The translations under genes and the position numbers were made by a program. From positions 63,658,200-63,722,199 of the forward strand of contig CM061065.1 of NCBI GenBank assembly GCA_030762895.1: a stretch of DNA of 64,000 nucleotides, given 5' to 3'. This document shows, one piece after another, positions 9,802-19,706 of the stretch (position 1 is its first letter; each line of letters begins with the position of its first letter). Under the pieces are notes generated by a model. The model made no database searches. It had not been told where the DNA came from and worked only from the letters and a program-made list of their open reading frames with translations. This DNA comes from Sophora flavescens. Lineage: Eukaryota > Streptophyta > Magnoliopsida > Fabales > Fabaceae.

Positions 9802-12800
9802 TGCAACACCCTGTTTTACCGTTTTGGTGTTTTTATTGTTTTTCAATTATCGGTAGAATTTTAATTGTTCGTAATTTTTATATTATATATAGAAAATTAT
9901 TTTTAATAAAATAAAATCATATCTATACTCTACCTTATGGTAAAATCTTACTGTAAAAATTTGGGTTTAAAACTCAGACGAAACCCGGTCTGCGTTTTCA
10001 CTGACAGTAAGATTTTGCTTGTCAGAAAACCTAATTTTGACCCATGAACGAAACTGTTTAGGTTTATATTTTATTTCCAACATAGTGGTTATTTTGACAA
10101 TTTTCAAAATAAATAGGTTATTATACGATATTCGGGCGAATACTCGACGATCGGGGATCGACGGAATCGAGAATGGAGGTGCAGAGACAAAACCTGATGC
10201 CGGACGGATAAGACCAATGAGTCATTTGTGATGACTCAAGGGGGTGAGTCGTAGGGGTTAGTCACCATGCAATAAATACAAGTAATGATGGCTAAAATGT
10301 GAAAAACCCAAATTACCCTAAATCCTTCATTTTAACTACAAGTTTGCCATGACAACAATTTACTCTTCGGACCCTTTTATCCCTAGCAGCTCACGGCCAC
10401 ACTCTTCAAAACCACACTTGGCCATTCATTTTGCTCATTTGGTTCATGTTCTTCAACTTTCACACAAAAACTCCTAAGTTACTTACACTTGATTTGCAAA
10501 GGAAGTCTAAGTTGTTGTTGGTTTCTTCAAATTCTAAAGGTAGATTCTTGTGATTCATGATCATACCTTCCTTTTCTTTCACAACTTTTCTTCGTATCTA
10601 ATGTTTTTACAAATTTCAAATTCTTAGATCTAGAACTTCAAAAATCTCTAGAAAATCATAGAAAAATCCTTTTAATGTGATTCCAATTTCTATGATCTTC
10701 ACATGACTCCTAATTTCATCATCTACGAGCTTAAAAAATTTAGAGATCTCTAGCCTATTTTCCTTGACAAGGCCGAACCTAGCTCTTAAGTGAGTTAGAT
10801 GGTTTTCTTTCATTTTTAACTTGTTTTCTTGTTGATGATTCATGGTTAGGTTTTGTTGGTTCAAACCTTGAGCTCTAGGTGAAAATCATCCTCTTCTTGC
10901 TTGAGTATCAAGCGGTCACCAAATGTATGGGGGAGAGTACCATCATCCTACCGTAGGGTAGATAAGTATGTAAGTTGTGTAATTTATTGATTTATATGTG
11001 TGTGATTCTCTTGGAGGATTTGGTTGATGTTTGATTTTGATATGTGTTTATATTGGTGTGATTAATCTCTAGTTGGAACCTGGGTTAATGATTGTTTGTT
11101 TTGTGAAACAAAAATGGTTAAAATGAAAAAGTAAGGCCATTCGGCCATGTTAAATTAAATGGGTTCCATGAGGTTATAAATGGTTTGAATAATTTTTATG
11201 AGGATTGCATGATCACATAAGAATATAGAAATTGGTTTGGATTGATTTGGATGTACATGTTGAAAGTTATGGATTTGAGTCCTTAGGGACTAAATTGCAA
11301 TTTATGAGAATTTCAGCGGCTGCACTGAAATTCATGTCCTTGTATGTTAATATTGTAGTTCTTGATGACACAAACCCATAGAGATTGGTTTGATGCTAAT
11401 TGGATTAATACATAAAAAGTTATAAGCTTTTTTTTGTAAAAAAGGACCTTTTTGCAATTATTGAAAAATATTTGGGGAAGAAAAGTAATTTCTGGAAAAT
11501 TTGAGGGAAACTGAAAAATATTTCTAAATAAGTTGGTTTGGTGTGATTTGAAGTTATAAATAAAAAAGTTATAAGTTTTTAAGTGAATAAGGACCTTTTA
11601 GTAATTAATGAAAGTCTAGGGACTAAACTGTAATTTTTGAAAATTTATGTAATTGGACAGTTAGAAACTGTTTTTCATGCCTATAAAACTGTTCTAAAAC
11701 TCTAAAATGAGTTTTGGACTATTAGAGTGTGAAATCGTTGAAAAATGATTTACGCGATTTACAAAATAAATGATATTCAGTCAAATTCCTAGAAATTTTG
11801 TATAAATAGAGATTTTGATGGAAAATAAGTGTTTCAACATTTTGATATGAGTAATATAACCTAGGAGAGTAACACATTTGAGGTGAATAACCATGTTTTC
11901 AAAAATATGGCTTTTGGGCCTAAATTCAGTAAAAATTGGCGAAACTGATGTTAAACGTTTTTAAGGATTTTTGAGGAAATGTTTTGGAGAAATTGATACC
12001 TAAGTATCTTTGAGGGAAATTATTATTGAAAATGAATTTGATTTTATATAAAGGTTTTGGTTTTAAGCCAAAATGATTTTTGTCTTCTAAGACGTGATTT
12101 ACTATAAAATGTGAAAACCTAAGTCAAGAACGACTTAGTGAAAATACGAACGTAATAATTTATGATGTGGGGTGGAAAACGACCATATGTCATAAAGTAT
12201 GGATAATTCATTATCCATATCCATAAAATTTAATGGACCCAGAATAATTTGTTTTATTGAAAGTCAAAGGAAAAGGCTAAACTAGAAAAGTACAGAGAAA
12301 TAAATAAATTGGACCTAAGTTCCAATCTCATAATGTGCTAGGATTTGTAATCAAGTACTTTAACAAAACTTTGCACAAAGATGAAAGGTTACTTGAGAAC
12401 TTTAGCTTGATGATTAAGTACCGGTGATTCGGACTTAGGCTATATTTGGATTGGTGGAGGAGGATGGAATGGAGGGGAATGGAAGGGAATAAAATAATGT
12501 TCTATTGTTTGGATTGCATAAAAGATGATGGAAGGGAATGGAATCCAATGCAACCTATTCCATAACATTCCATTACTTACCCTCATTTTTTTTCCTCCCA
12601 ATTTGAGGGGAATGGGATGGAATAAAATTTTTGATGATTTATAAAATAATAAATTTACTGTCATATTCTTGTCCCAAGATGTCTTTCTCACATCTCTGCT
12701 TCCATTTTAATTGAGCTTTCTCCTTGTTCTGTCTACTGCTGCTTCTTCCATCGTTAAACTTTCTTTTCCTTATGCTGATGATGAAGACAAAAGAAGGGAC

Positions 12801-14386
12801 ATAACAATGAAATTAAAATAGGCACAATTTGACGACCCTTGATATGGAAAGAAGAAAAATCCTAAGGTCCCAATACGACGAGCAAGAAAGATTTGTAGGT
12901 TCCTTCCTTCTTCACCATCTTTATCTCACTTGCACTTGGGAAGGGACTGGATCAGACCAACTGTTAGTTCATGTGTCAATTTATTTTGAATATTGTTATT
13001 GGTAATTGTAATTACCTTTTTGTTAAATTAAAAATCTAAAAATCAAGTTTTTTTTTATCAAACGAATATTTTCTAAATTAAAACAAGGTTCTCTCTATTT
13101 TCTTACAAGTGAAAAGTAAGGATAATATAGGAATAAAAATTTCATAACTCATTCCGTTCCATTCACTTTCCAAACGATGGTATGGGAACTTCGTTCCATT
13201 CCATCATAAAATATGCAAACGATGGAATGAAACTTTTATTCTATTCCGTTTCGTTCCGTTCCACTCCATTTGATTATATTCCATTCCATTTCGTTCCATC
13301 CTCCTCCACCAATCCAAACATAGCCTTAAGAACATCTAGCATCTGTTACAGTATGTTGACAGGATTGTGATGGAGTCAAACAATGTTATCCGATGGATGG
13401 ACGAGAAGAACACATTTCTGGCAAAGTTTGCCTAAACACATAGTGAAACTATGTTCTTTAAGGCCGTTGTGCCTAGGAGATTCAGCTAACACTTTAATGC
13501 GGGTTCGAATTTCGTAGTGACGATCTATTGATGCTTGGGGGTGTCGAGGTATGAAATACTCATATTGGCCTAGTTGGTTGCTCTTCTGTGGCATGGTGAT
13601 CTTGCAATACACCGACATACTCTAGTAGACACTATGTATTTTCTGGTAGTGTGGGATGTTCCCGAAATAGCCTATGTGCACGATGATGACTGTTGACACA
13701 TTTTATTACCCAAGGCTGGTGTACTCAGGATCAATCCTCCGAACCACTCTCTCCGACTGTTTGTTAAAACCATGGTATAGGGAATCATAGGTCATTCCTC
13801 AAGTCTTAGATGTCTCTTATCTAGTAAAAGTGGTGCCTTGTGATTATGTTGTTGTGAAACATTATTATTTATGTTGTGATGGATGATATAACTATTAATT
13901 GATATTTGTGTGTACCTGAGTGTCGTACCACTGCATGTCTGCATTAAATGTAAGATGAACGGAAATCTCATCTCATTTCTGTATTTTCTGGTTTGCTGTT
14001 TTCTATCTTACGTTGGACGAAGATGACGACAACACTGTTTCTCCATCACACACCGCTGGAGTTTGAGCGTACTTGGAGACATGGACACAGTCTCGAGGGC
14101 TTTAGTATAATGGATTTTTATCAGTATTTTGTGTCTGGCTAGTCTCGTGTCTACGTTATATTTTGTGGAACTATGTCTCTAAAGATATTATTATTATTAC
14201 AAACATATTTCCAGTCTGTTGTTATTTACTGGCGTTGGTATTTCCGCCATCTTTTTGAATATGTATGACTGATGGTACTTGGAACTTGATTTGTATAACA
14301 TTGATGCATAAGTTGATGTTATATGTTAAAGAGTATGTATGGTATTATTTGCGAAAGACAATGTAGCACTCGAGAAGGGTGTTGCA
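9802..14386 (+). repeat. 3' LTR of Tekay-A
   Basis: Starts TGCAACACCC and ends with its inverse GGGTGTTGCA, next to copia-2 sequence. Shared blocks with the two other Tekay-type LTRs (for example AAACCCGGTCTG near 9983 and CTTAGATCTAGAACTTCAAA near 10622) confirm the family. No gene is visible inside. The short ORFs, including one at 10616-10864, are LTR sequence conserved in all three copies rather than protein. The MITE at 12438-13325 interrupts it. Confidence 0.85.
12438..13325. mobile_element. Harbinger/PIF-type MITE, 888 bp
   Basis: The ends are long inverted repeats, GGCTATATTTGGATTGGTGG at the left and its near-perfect complement CCACCAATCCAAACATAGCC at the right. They continue inward as GGAATGGA-rich and TCCATTCC-rich arms. 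It is flanked by TTA on both sides (12435-12437 and 13326-13328), the 3-bp target duplication of the PIF/Harbinger superfamily. I see no transposase, so it is non-autonomous. Confidence 0.85.
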
Positions 14387-14538
14387 GTGACCATAGTCAA
14401 TGAGTTGTTGTTTCATCCAAAGGATTTGTGAACAACAACTTCCTGCTGTAACATATTCTGCTTCAGTAGTTGACAAAGCCACACTTGTTTGTTTCTTACT
14501 AAACCAGGAAACAGGTGAGTTCCCAAGTAGGTGGCAGG
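14387..14538 (-). pseudogene. copia-2 RNase H fragment (3' piece)
   Basis: Minus-strand translation gives CHLLGNSPVSWFSKKQTSVA, STTEAEYVTAGSCC and WMKQQLIDYGH, the C-terminal half of copia RNase H (the enzyme that removes the RNA template after reverse transcription). The STTEAEY block holds a conserved acidic residue. It joins seamlessly with the piece at 17702-17815 once the solo LTR and one copy of GCAGG are removed. It is cut off at 14387 by the Tekay-A LTR. Confidence 0.85.
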
Positions 14539-14937
14539 TGTAACACCCTAATTTTTATTTTCCGATTTTTATTTTTTCATTAAAAATATTTTCATTGTAT
14601 TAACCGATATAAATGTATTTATTTATATTTTTATCTGAGTTCATGGAGATTGATTTTTATGAAATAAAAATCATATTCATACTCTATCTTAGGGTAGAAG
14701 CTTACGATAAAAATTTGGGTTGAAAATTCAGACGGAACCCGGTCTGTGTTTTCACTGACAGTATAATTTTACTGAGCAGAAAACCTAATTTTGACTCGTG
14801 AACGAAACAAAGTATGTTTTTATCATGTTTCCAACAAGATAGGCTATTTTCAAAAATTTCGTAAAAAATAAGATATTCGACGGCGTTTGGGCATTTCGTT
14901 GTTAAATCGGGTAATTGACGGGACCGGGAACGGATGG

Positions 14938-15025
14938 AAATATCTAGATATTTATTTGAAAATATCTAGATATTTATTTGAAAATATCTAGATATTTATT
15001 TGAAAATATCTAGATATTTATATCT
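14938..15025. repeat. 22-bp tandem repeat with palindromic core (4 copies)
   Basis: Four near-identical units of TATCTAGATATTTATTTGAAAA. Each contains the palindrome AATATCTAGATATT. Lies inside the solo LTR. Confidence 0.9.
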
Positions 15026-16889
15026 TAACTTAACCATGGTTAGTTAAACTTAATCTAGGTTAAGACAATTCCCTATCTATAAATACCCCTCTCCCCCAAC
15101 GGCATTCCCCTCCCCACAATTTTCCTTCATTTCTTCATTTCTTCATCACCTTTATTCTCTTCATCTTCCTCACCAACTAAGTTACAAAACTCATAAGAAC
15201 ACTGAATCCCCACCGAAAATATGACCCTCTTCCTTTCTGAAACTCGTAAAACTCTCAACATAAAAGTTGTTCCTCTTTCTCTCTTATTTCCAAAAAGCTA
15301 AAGATCATCAAAAACGGATAATTGGATTGGGAGATCGGCTCAAAATACCAAAACTGTCCAGAATTCTCAGCAACCCACGAAACAGAAGAAAGAAGGCCCT
15401 TTTAACACCTGTTATGATCCGAAAAAAATGAAACCTTCAACACCAAAGTTGTTCCTTTTCTTCTTATCTTTCTAACAAGTTAAAGTTCGTGATTTTTGGA
15501 TGAGTATATTATGAGATACACTCACAATACCATCACACCCTCAAGCTGTCCAGTTTTCAACTTAGTGAAGGTTGATCATTTTCTTCATTTCTTCCATCTT
15601 CAAGAGGTAAAAGCTCTTATCCTTAATCATCTAAGTCTTCTACTTTATTTATTTTGTAAGATCAAGCCATGATCATCAAGTTTTCATAAATTTCCATTCC
15701 TAGATCTAGAACTTCAAATAATTCTAGAAAATTGTAGAAAAATCCTTTTAATGTATTGAAGCCAATTTCTATGATCTTGTGATGTCTTATACTTTCATTA
15801 TCCAAGAGCATGTAATCAAAAATGTTTTCATTCCCTATTTTCTTTAAGTGACCGAATCTCACTCAAAGGAGGGTTTGATGATTTTGTTTTCATTTTTGAA
15901 ATCTAATGCTTGATTTGAGCTCTCTAGTACCTATATGATCTAAATCCAAGAGCTTGAATCCAACTAAATTTCCTAGCCTATTTTCCTAATATGGGCCGAA
16001 ACCCTAACCTTTGGTGTTAGAGAATTTTGTTTCAATTCTTTTAGTTATGATCATTGGTTTTATCATTACAAATGCTTAAAGATCATTGATCTAAGAGTTT
16101 ATGAAGTTTTGAAATCCCTAGCCTTATTTTGGGTTGTCATAGACGAACCTAGCCTTTTGTGGTTAAGGATGAATTTTGTTTGATTAATTCATTCTTATGA
16201 TTGGTTGAAGGTTGATTTAATAACCGTAGTGTCGTGACGAGGAGCTGAAAGTTCGTGTTTCCGGAGATAAGATCAGGTGGGGGAAAGAATCAACCTATCG
16301 TCGGAATCGATAAGTAGTAGATTATATGATGATTGTGTAGGGCGACCTAAACCCTACTATTAGTCGAGTAATCGACAAGACCAAAATCACATTGGAAACC
16401 TTTTCTGTAAAACCATTGGTGATTCGGGGATTGTAGGTTTATCGACATTAAGGTTGATTTAATGATGTTGAGGATGTTTGGATTTATTACTTATTTTATT
16501 TGATTGTGATGTGCTGGTTGTGATAATTTGCTTTATGTGATATTTTATGATGTTTGAATATTTTGTTGATATTGTGTTATGCATGATCTGCCTGGTTTTT
16601 AATATTGTGCTTAGCGGATTTTAAGCAAAGATATATATTGTTCGGGAGATAATTGTTTGGGTGTGAGGATAATGGTGACTTAGAGGTGCCTAACCTAAAT
16701 GAGTTATTTTAAAGAGGAAGGGTGACATAGAATATGTGTTTAGGCTATGATGGAAGGTTAAGGCACTAGGATGTTATTAATATGGGTTAGTGGTATTCAT
16801 GTGTTTACGTTGTTATTCACAACCGTATATTTGGAATATACGAGGTCAAGAGTTCTCGTTAGACCGTTCCACCTTATAATTTAAGTTGT

Positions 16890-17030
16890 GCAACTATAGT
16901 GTCATTGCTATGCATGAGCACCTTTGATAGAGATGAGAGAGAACCGGGGTGTGCACCGACGGTACTGTGCTGCTATAGTGTCATTGCTTTGCATGAGCAT
17001 TCTCACCATGGATGAGAATGTGCACCGACG
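16890..17030 (+). repeat. Short duplicated block in the solo LTR
   Basis: The segment CTATAGTGTCATTGCT.TGCATGAGCA occurs twice, about 75 bases apart, each followed by a stretch ending GTGCACCGACG. Looks like a local tandem duplication within the LTR. Confidence 0.7.
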
Positions 17031-17701
17031 TTGGGAACGCGTCACCTGGACGATTGATTGAAATTCCTAACGAGGAATGTGTGACAGGATTAGTGGTGGC
17101 CATGTCAGTATAAAAGTGTAATTGTGTGAGATTGGGGTAGAGGATGGTAAACTAATTCGAGGATGATTTGTCAGTTATGTATGTTGATTGTCTGTGATAT
17201 TTATTATATGATATGCTATAAATATTTTCTGCTTTTGAAGATAGAAATGTTTCTTATCCCCCATATCTTTGTGTGTTGTATTTTATTTCTGATGTGATCG
17301 TACGAGAAGACCTGATGGAAGAACCAGTTGCTCAGGAGTTAGATGGAACTTCGTATGAACCAGGGGCGGGAGGACGAGCTGTGGATTTCAGCAATGTATT
17401 TTAGTGTCTAGGGCCAGTGAGTCTTATAAGACGTTTTGTTTCCGCTATTAATTGTTGTTTTAAGATGCCTGCTAGGGATCCTACTGACGGGATACCCTAG
17501 ACAGTGTTTTAAATACCCTAATGCATAAAACCTATGATATGTATGTTATATATATGGTGTGTTTACTTTGAAATTTTCTTCCACTGTGTGTTTATAAGTT
17601 AAGTTTTAATTTTTATATATTCTAACGTTAAGTATGCGATTAAGTAAATAAATAATAAGGTTTTAATCTAATAATACAATGGAGCACAACGAGGTATCTC
17701 A

Positions 17702-17815
17702 GCAGGTTCCTCTTAGTACTCTTCCTATCCAACTTGCATCCAACAAAGTCAGAGTCAGAGTATCCTAAAAGATTACAAGTTGATCCCTTAGCATACCATA
17801 AACCCATATCTTTAG
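17702..17815 (-). pseudogene. copia-2 RNase H fragment (5' piece)
   Basis: Minus-strand translation GLWYAKGSTCNLLGYSDSDF then GCKLDRKST is the N-terminal part of copia RNase H, with the conserved acidic residues of the GYSDSDFVG motif. It is followed after the solo LTR by the rest at 14387-14538. Its upstream side ends at about 17815 in a scar with Tekay-C LTR sequence. Confidence 0.85.
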
Positions 17816-17843
17816 TTAAAATAAATTTCTAAAACTCAAATAA

Positions 17844-17932
17844 TTAAAATAATTTTCTAAAACTCAAATAAATTTATAAACATATTTATATGTATTACTG
17901 TTATTTCAAACAGTGAAATACAGGGTGTTACA
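17844..17932 (-). repeat. Stub of the Tekay-C 3' LTR
   Basis: Matches 23297-23384 almost base for base, ending in CAGGGTGTTACA. To the left, a 28-bp tandem copy (17816-17843) and then copia-2 RNase H follow. Confidence 0.85.
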
Positions 17933-17948
17933 TTACTACCCCTCTAAG
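17933..17948 (-). other. Polypurine tract of Tekay-C
   Basis: The minus strand reads CTTAGAGGGGTAGTAA directly before TGTAACACCC. It is nearly identical to the tract of Tekay-A. Confidence 0.75.
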
Positions 17949-18195
17949 AAAAAAAATCCGTCCTAGGAATTTCTTAACTCAACACTAGACATCATCTTGT
18001 AATCTTATCTTAATCTAAAGCTCCAACAATATATTTCTCATCGCTGTTTTTCCCCTAGGTGGCAGCGGTAACTTCATAACAGCATTCATGCGTATATCAT
18101 TCCATTTATCCTCAAACTTATCCATCACTATATTCTATTCATTGTCCTTAACTTTTCCAACTTGATCTAACATCCTTAAAGGACATAATTAAAAT

Positions 18196-19476
18196 TTAAT
18201 CCTTCGAACATATCCTATTATTCCAATTTATATCAAAGTCATACATACCGTGTATGAGATCTGCAACGTAAGGGGGTTCAACTCCTCTTATGGTAAACAC
18301 TCTCCCAGCAGCTTGAGATCTAACCATCTGCTGACCGATTCCTGGATCTCTTCTCCCAGCTTCACTTCCATAACTTCCAGCTCCTCTACCAGTAGCTACA
18401 TTCTGTTGCCTATTTCTCTGTATGCACTCACGAGCAAAATGACCTGGTTTACCGCAATGGAGACAACCAGGTCTCTCCTTGAAATCCCGCAGGTAATGCG
18501 GTCCTCCACATAAGTAACAACCTAAACCTCTCTGCTGCTGCTGGCCTGCTCCACCCATCGGGGCCGTAGGAACTGGTGCTGGTGCAACTGTCTGCATTAA
18601 TTTGTTATATGGTTCCCGTCTCCACTTAGAACCACTATCTACTCTCCTCTGCACATCTGATCGAATAGGACCTCCAATCCTTTGCTGCTTCTGCTCAGCA
18701 GCTTGCCTCAGATCTATGCTTTCTATTGCACTGCATCTCTCCATTAGCTCCGGAAAACTCTGAATATCGAGAGATACTATAGCCCTCTGTAGTCCATGTC
18801 GGAGTCCTTCCTCAAACCTTCTACATTGCCAATCTTCATATGGGAATCTCTGATAAAATTCAGAATACTTAATCAGAGCCTCAAATCGTGATGCATAATC
18901 ACCAACAGTCATGTTGCCCTGTTTGAGACTCATGAATTCCCTTTCTTTCTTGCGTCGAACTAGACGCGGAAAATACTTCTCAAAGAAGCAGTCACTAAGA
19001 AGCTGCCAGTTGATAATTCTGCCTTCGGCATCCAGCAATCTTCGCTTGCCTCTCCACCAAGACTCTGCTCCTCCAGTTAGCATGAAGGCAACATACATCA
19101 CTTTCCTATCCTCTCTACAGCGCATGGTATCGAATATCTTCACGATCTCTTGTATCCACCACTCTGCCTTCTCTGGATCATAATCTCCTCGGAATTGGGG
19201 TGGCTTCCCTTTCAGGAAAGTAGCCATTCCGGCATCTTCAGCTGCAGCAGCTCTCCTTTGATTCTGTTGTTCCTGCTGTTCTTTGTTTATCTGTAGCATC
19301 TCATCATTCTGCTGTGTTTGTAACAACAGAGCAATAACTATGTTTTTCATGGTATCTTGAGTCTCAGATGACTCTCCTCCACTCCCGGTCTGATTATTTT
19401 CCACATTGTTATCTCCCACAATTCTTTCAAGAGTTATGTCATCACTGACGATCGGACGTCCTCTTCCACGAGCCAT
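18196..19476 (-). CDS. Tekay-C Gag, intact ORF
   Basis: Structural capsid/nucleocapsid protein of a chromovirus. I place the start at 19476 (MARGRGRPIVSDD), the usual N-terminus of this family; the open frame runs further upstream to 19599 but that part is leader sequence. The Gag domain spans roughly residues 95-270 (KPPQFRGDYDPEKAEWWIQE, AFMLTGGAESWWRG, LSDCFFEKYFPRLVRRKKER, MTVGDYASRFEAL). Near residue 350 are a degenerate knuckle, CYLCGGPHYLRDF, and a good CCHC knuckle, CLHCGKPGHFAREC. It ends at NNRICSKD, close to where protease would begin. It has no stop over 427 codons, unlike almost every other retroelement frame nearby, which suggests selection or recent arrival. Confidence 0.85.
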   Translation of the reverse strand: MARGRGRPIVSDDITLERIVGDNNVENNQTGSGGESSETQDTMKNIVIALLLQTQQNDEMLQINKEQQEQQNQRRAAAAEDAGMATFLKGKPPQFRGDYDPEKAEWWIQEIVKIFDTMRCREDRKVMYVAFMLTGGAESWWRGKRRLLDAEGRIINWQLLSDCFFEKYFPRLVRRKKEREFMSLKQGNMTVGDYASRFEALIKYSEFYQRFPYEDWQCRRFEEGLRHGLQRAIVSLDIQSFPELMERCSAIESIDLRQAAEQKQQRIGGPIRSDVQRRVDSGSKWRREPYNKLMQTVAPAPVPTAPMGGAGQQQQRGLGCYLCGGPHYLRDFKERPGCLHCGKPGHFARECIQRNRQQNVATGRGAGSYGSEAGRRDPGIGQQMVRSQAAGRVFTIRGVEPPYVADLIHGMYDFDINWNNRICSKD

Positions 19477-19689
19477 GATTCTGTAAAAGAAATCATTTGC
19501 TCTTATCAGTATGACATATAATACCACATAGACAAGTATATAAATACCATATGCCACACTAATGTTATTTATCGCGTCGGATTCGGACACACTACCCATC
19601 TTCTAAGCATAGTTGAAATCCGAGGTGGATTCAACTAGACACGGCCAGTAACAACATCCTAAACCTCACAGTCCGATTAGAATCGAACT

Positions 19690-19701
19690 GCTCTGATACC
19701 A
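19690..19701 (-). other. Primer-binding site of Tekay-C
   Basis: The minus strand reads TGGTATCAGAGC, an exact complement to plant initiator-Met tRNA, a few bases inside the LTR end at 19707. Confidence 0.9.
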
Positions 19702-19706
19702 CCAAA

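Larger units (their letters stand above)
7152..14386 (+). mobile_element. Tekay-type Ty3/gypsy chromovirus (Tekay-A), 5' part outside window
   Basis: RT, RNase H, integrase and a C-terminal chromodomain-like segment are followed by a polypurine tract and a long 3' LTR. The left side is cut by copia-1. The right side enters copia-2 RNase H at 14387. The LTR is 4585 bases including an 888-base MITE. Without the MITE and its duplicated TTA it is about 3.69 kb, matching the 3678-base LTR of Tekay-C. Confidence 0.85.
14539..17701 (+). repeat. Solo LTR of a Tekay-type gypsy element (3163 bp)
   Basis: Begins TGTAACACCC and ends GAGGTATCTCA, flanked by a perfect 5-bp duplication GCAGG (14534-14538 and 17702-17706). 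The body is clearly homologous to the Tekay-C LTR (for example the block around 16270-16470 against 21290-21480 on the other strand). There is no internal coding region, primer-binding site or second LTR, so the internal part was removed by LTR-LTR recombination. No gene inside; the short ORF at 15662-15862 is conserved LTR sequence. Confidence 0.9.

Noticed and set aside
10616..10864. Small minus-strand ORF similar to one at 15662-15862
   Set aside because: Both lie at the same place in related Tekay LTRs, and the similarity is LTR nucleotide homology; no start, codon pattern or family supports a protein.
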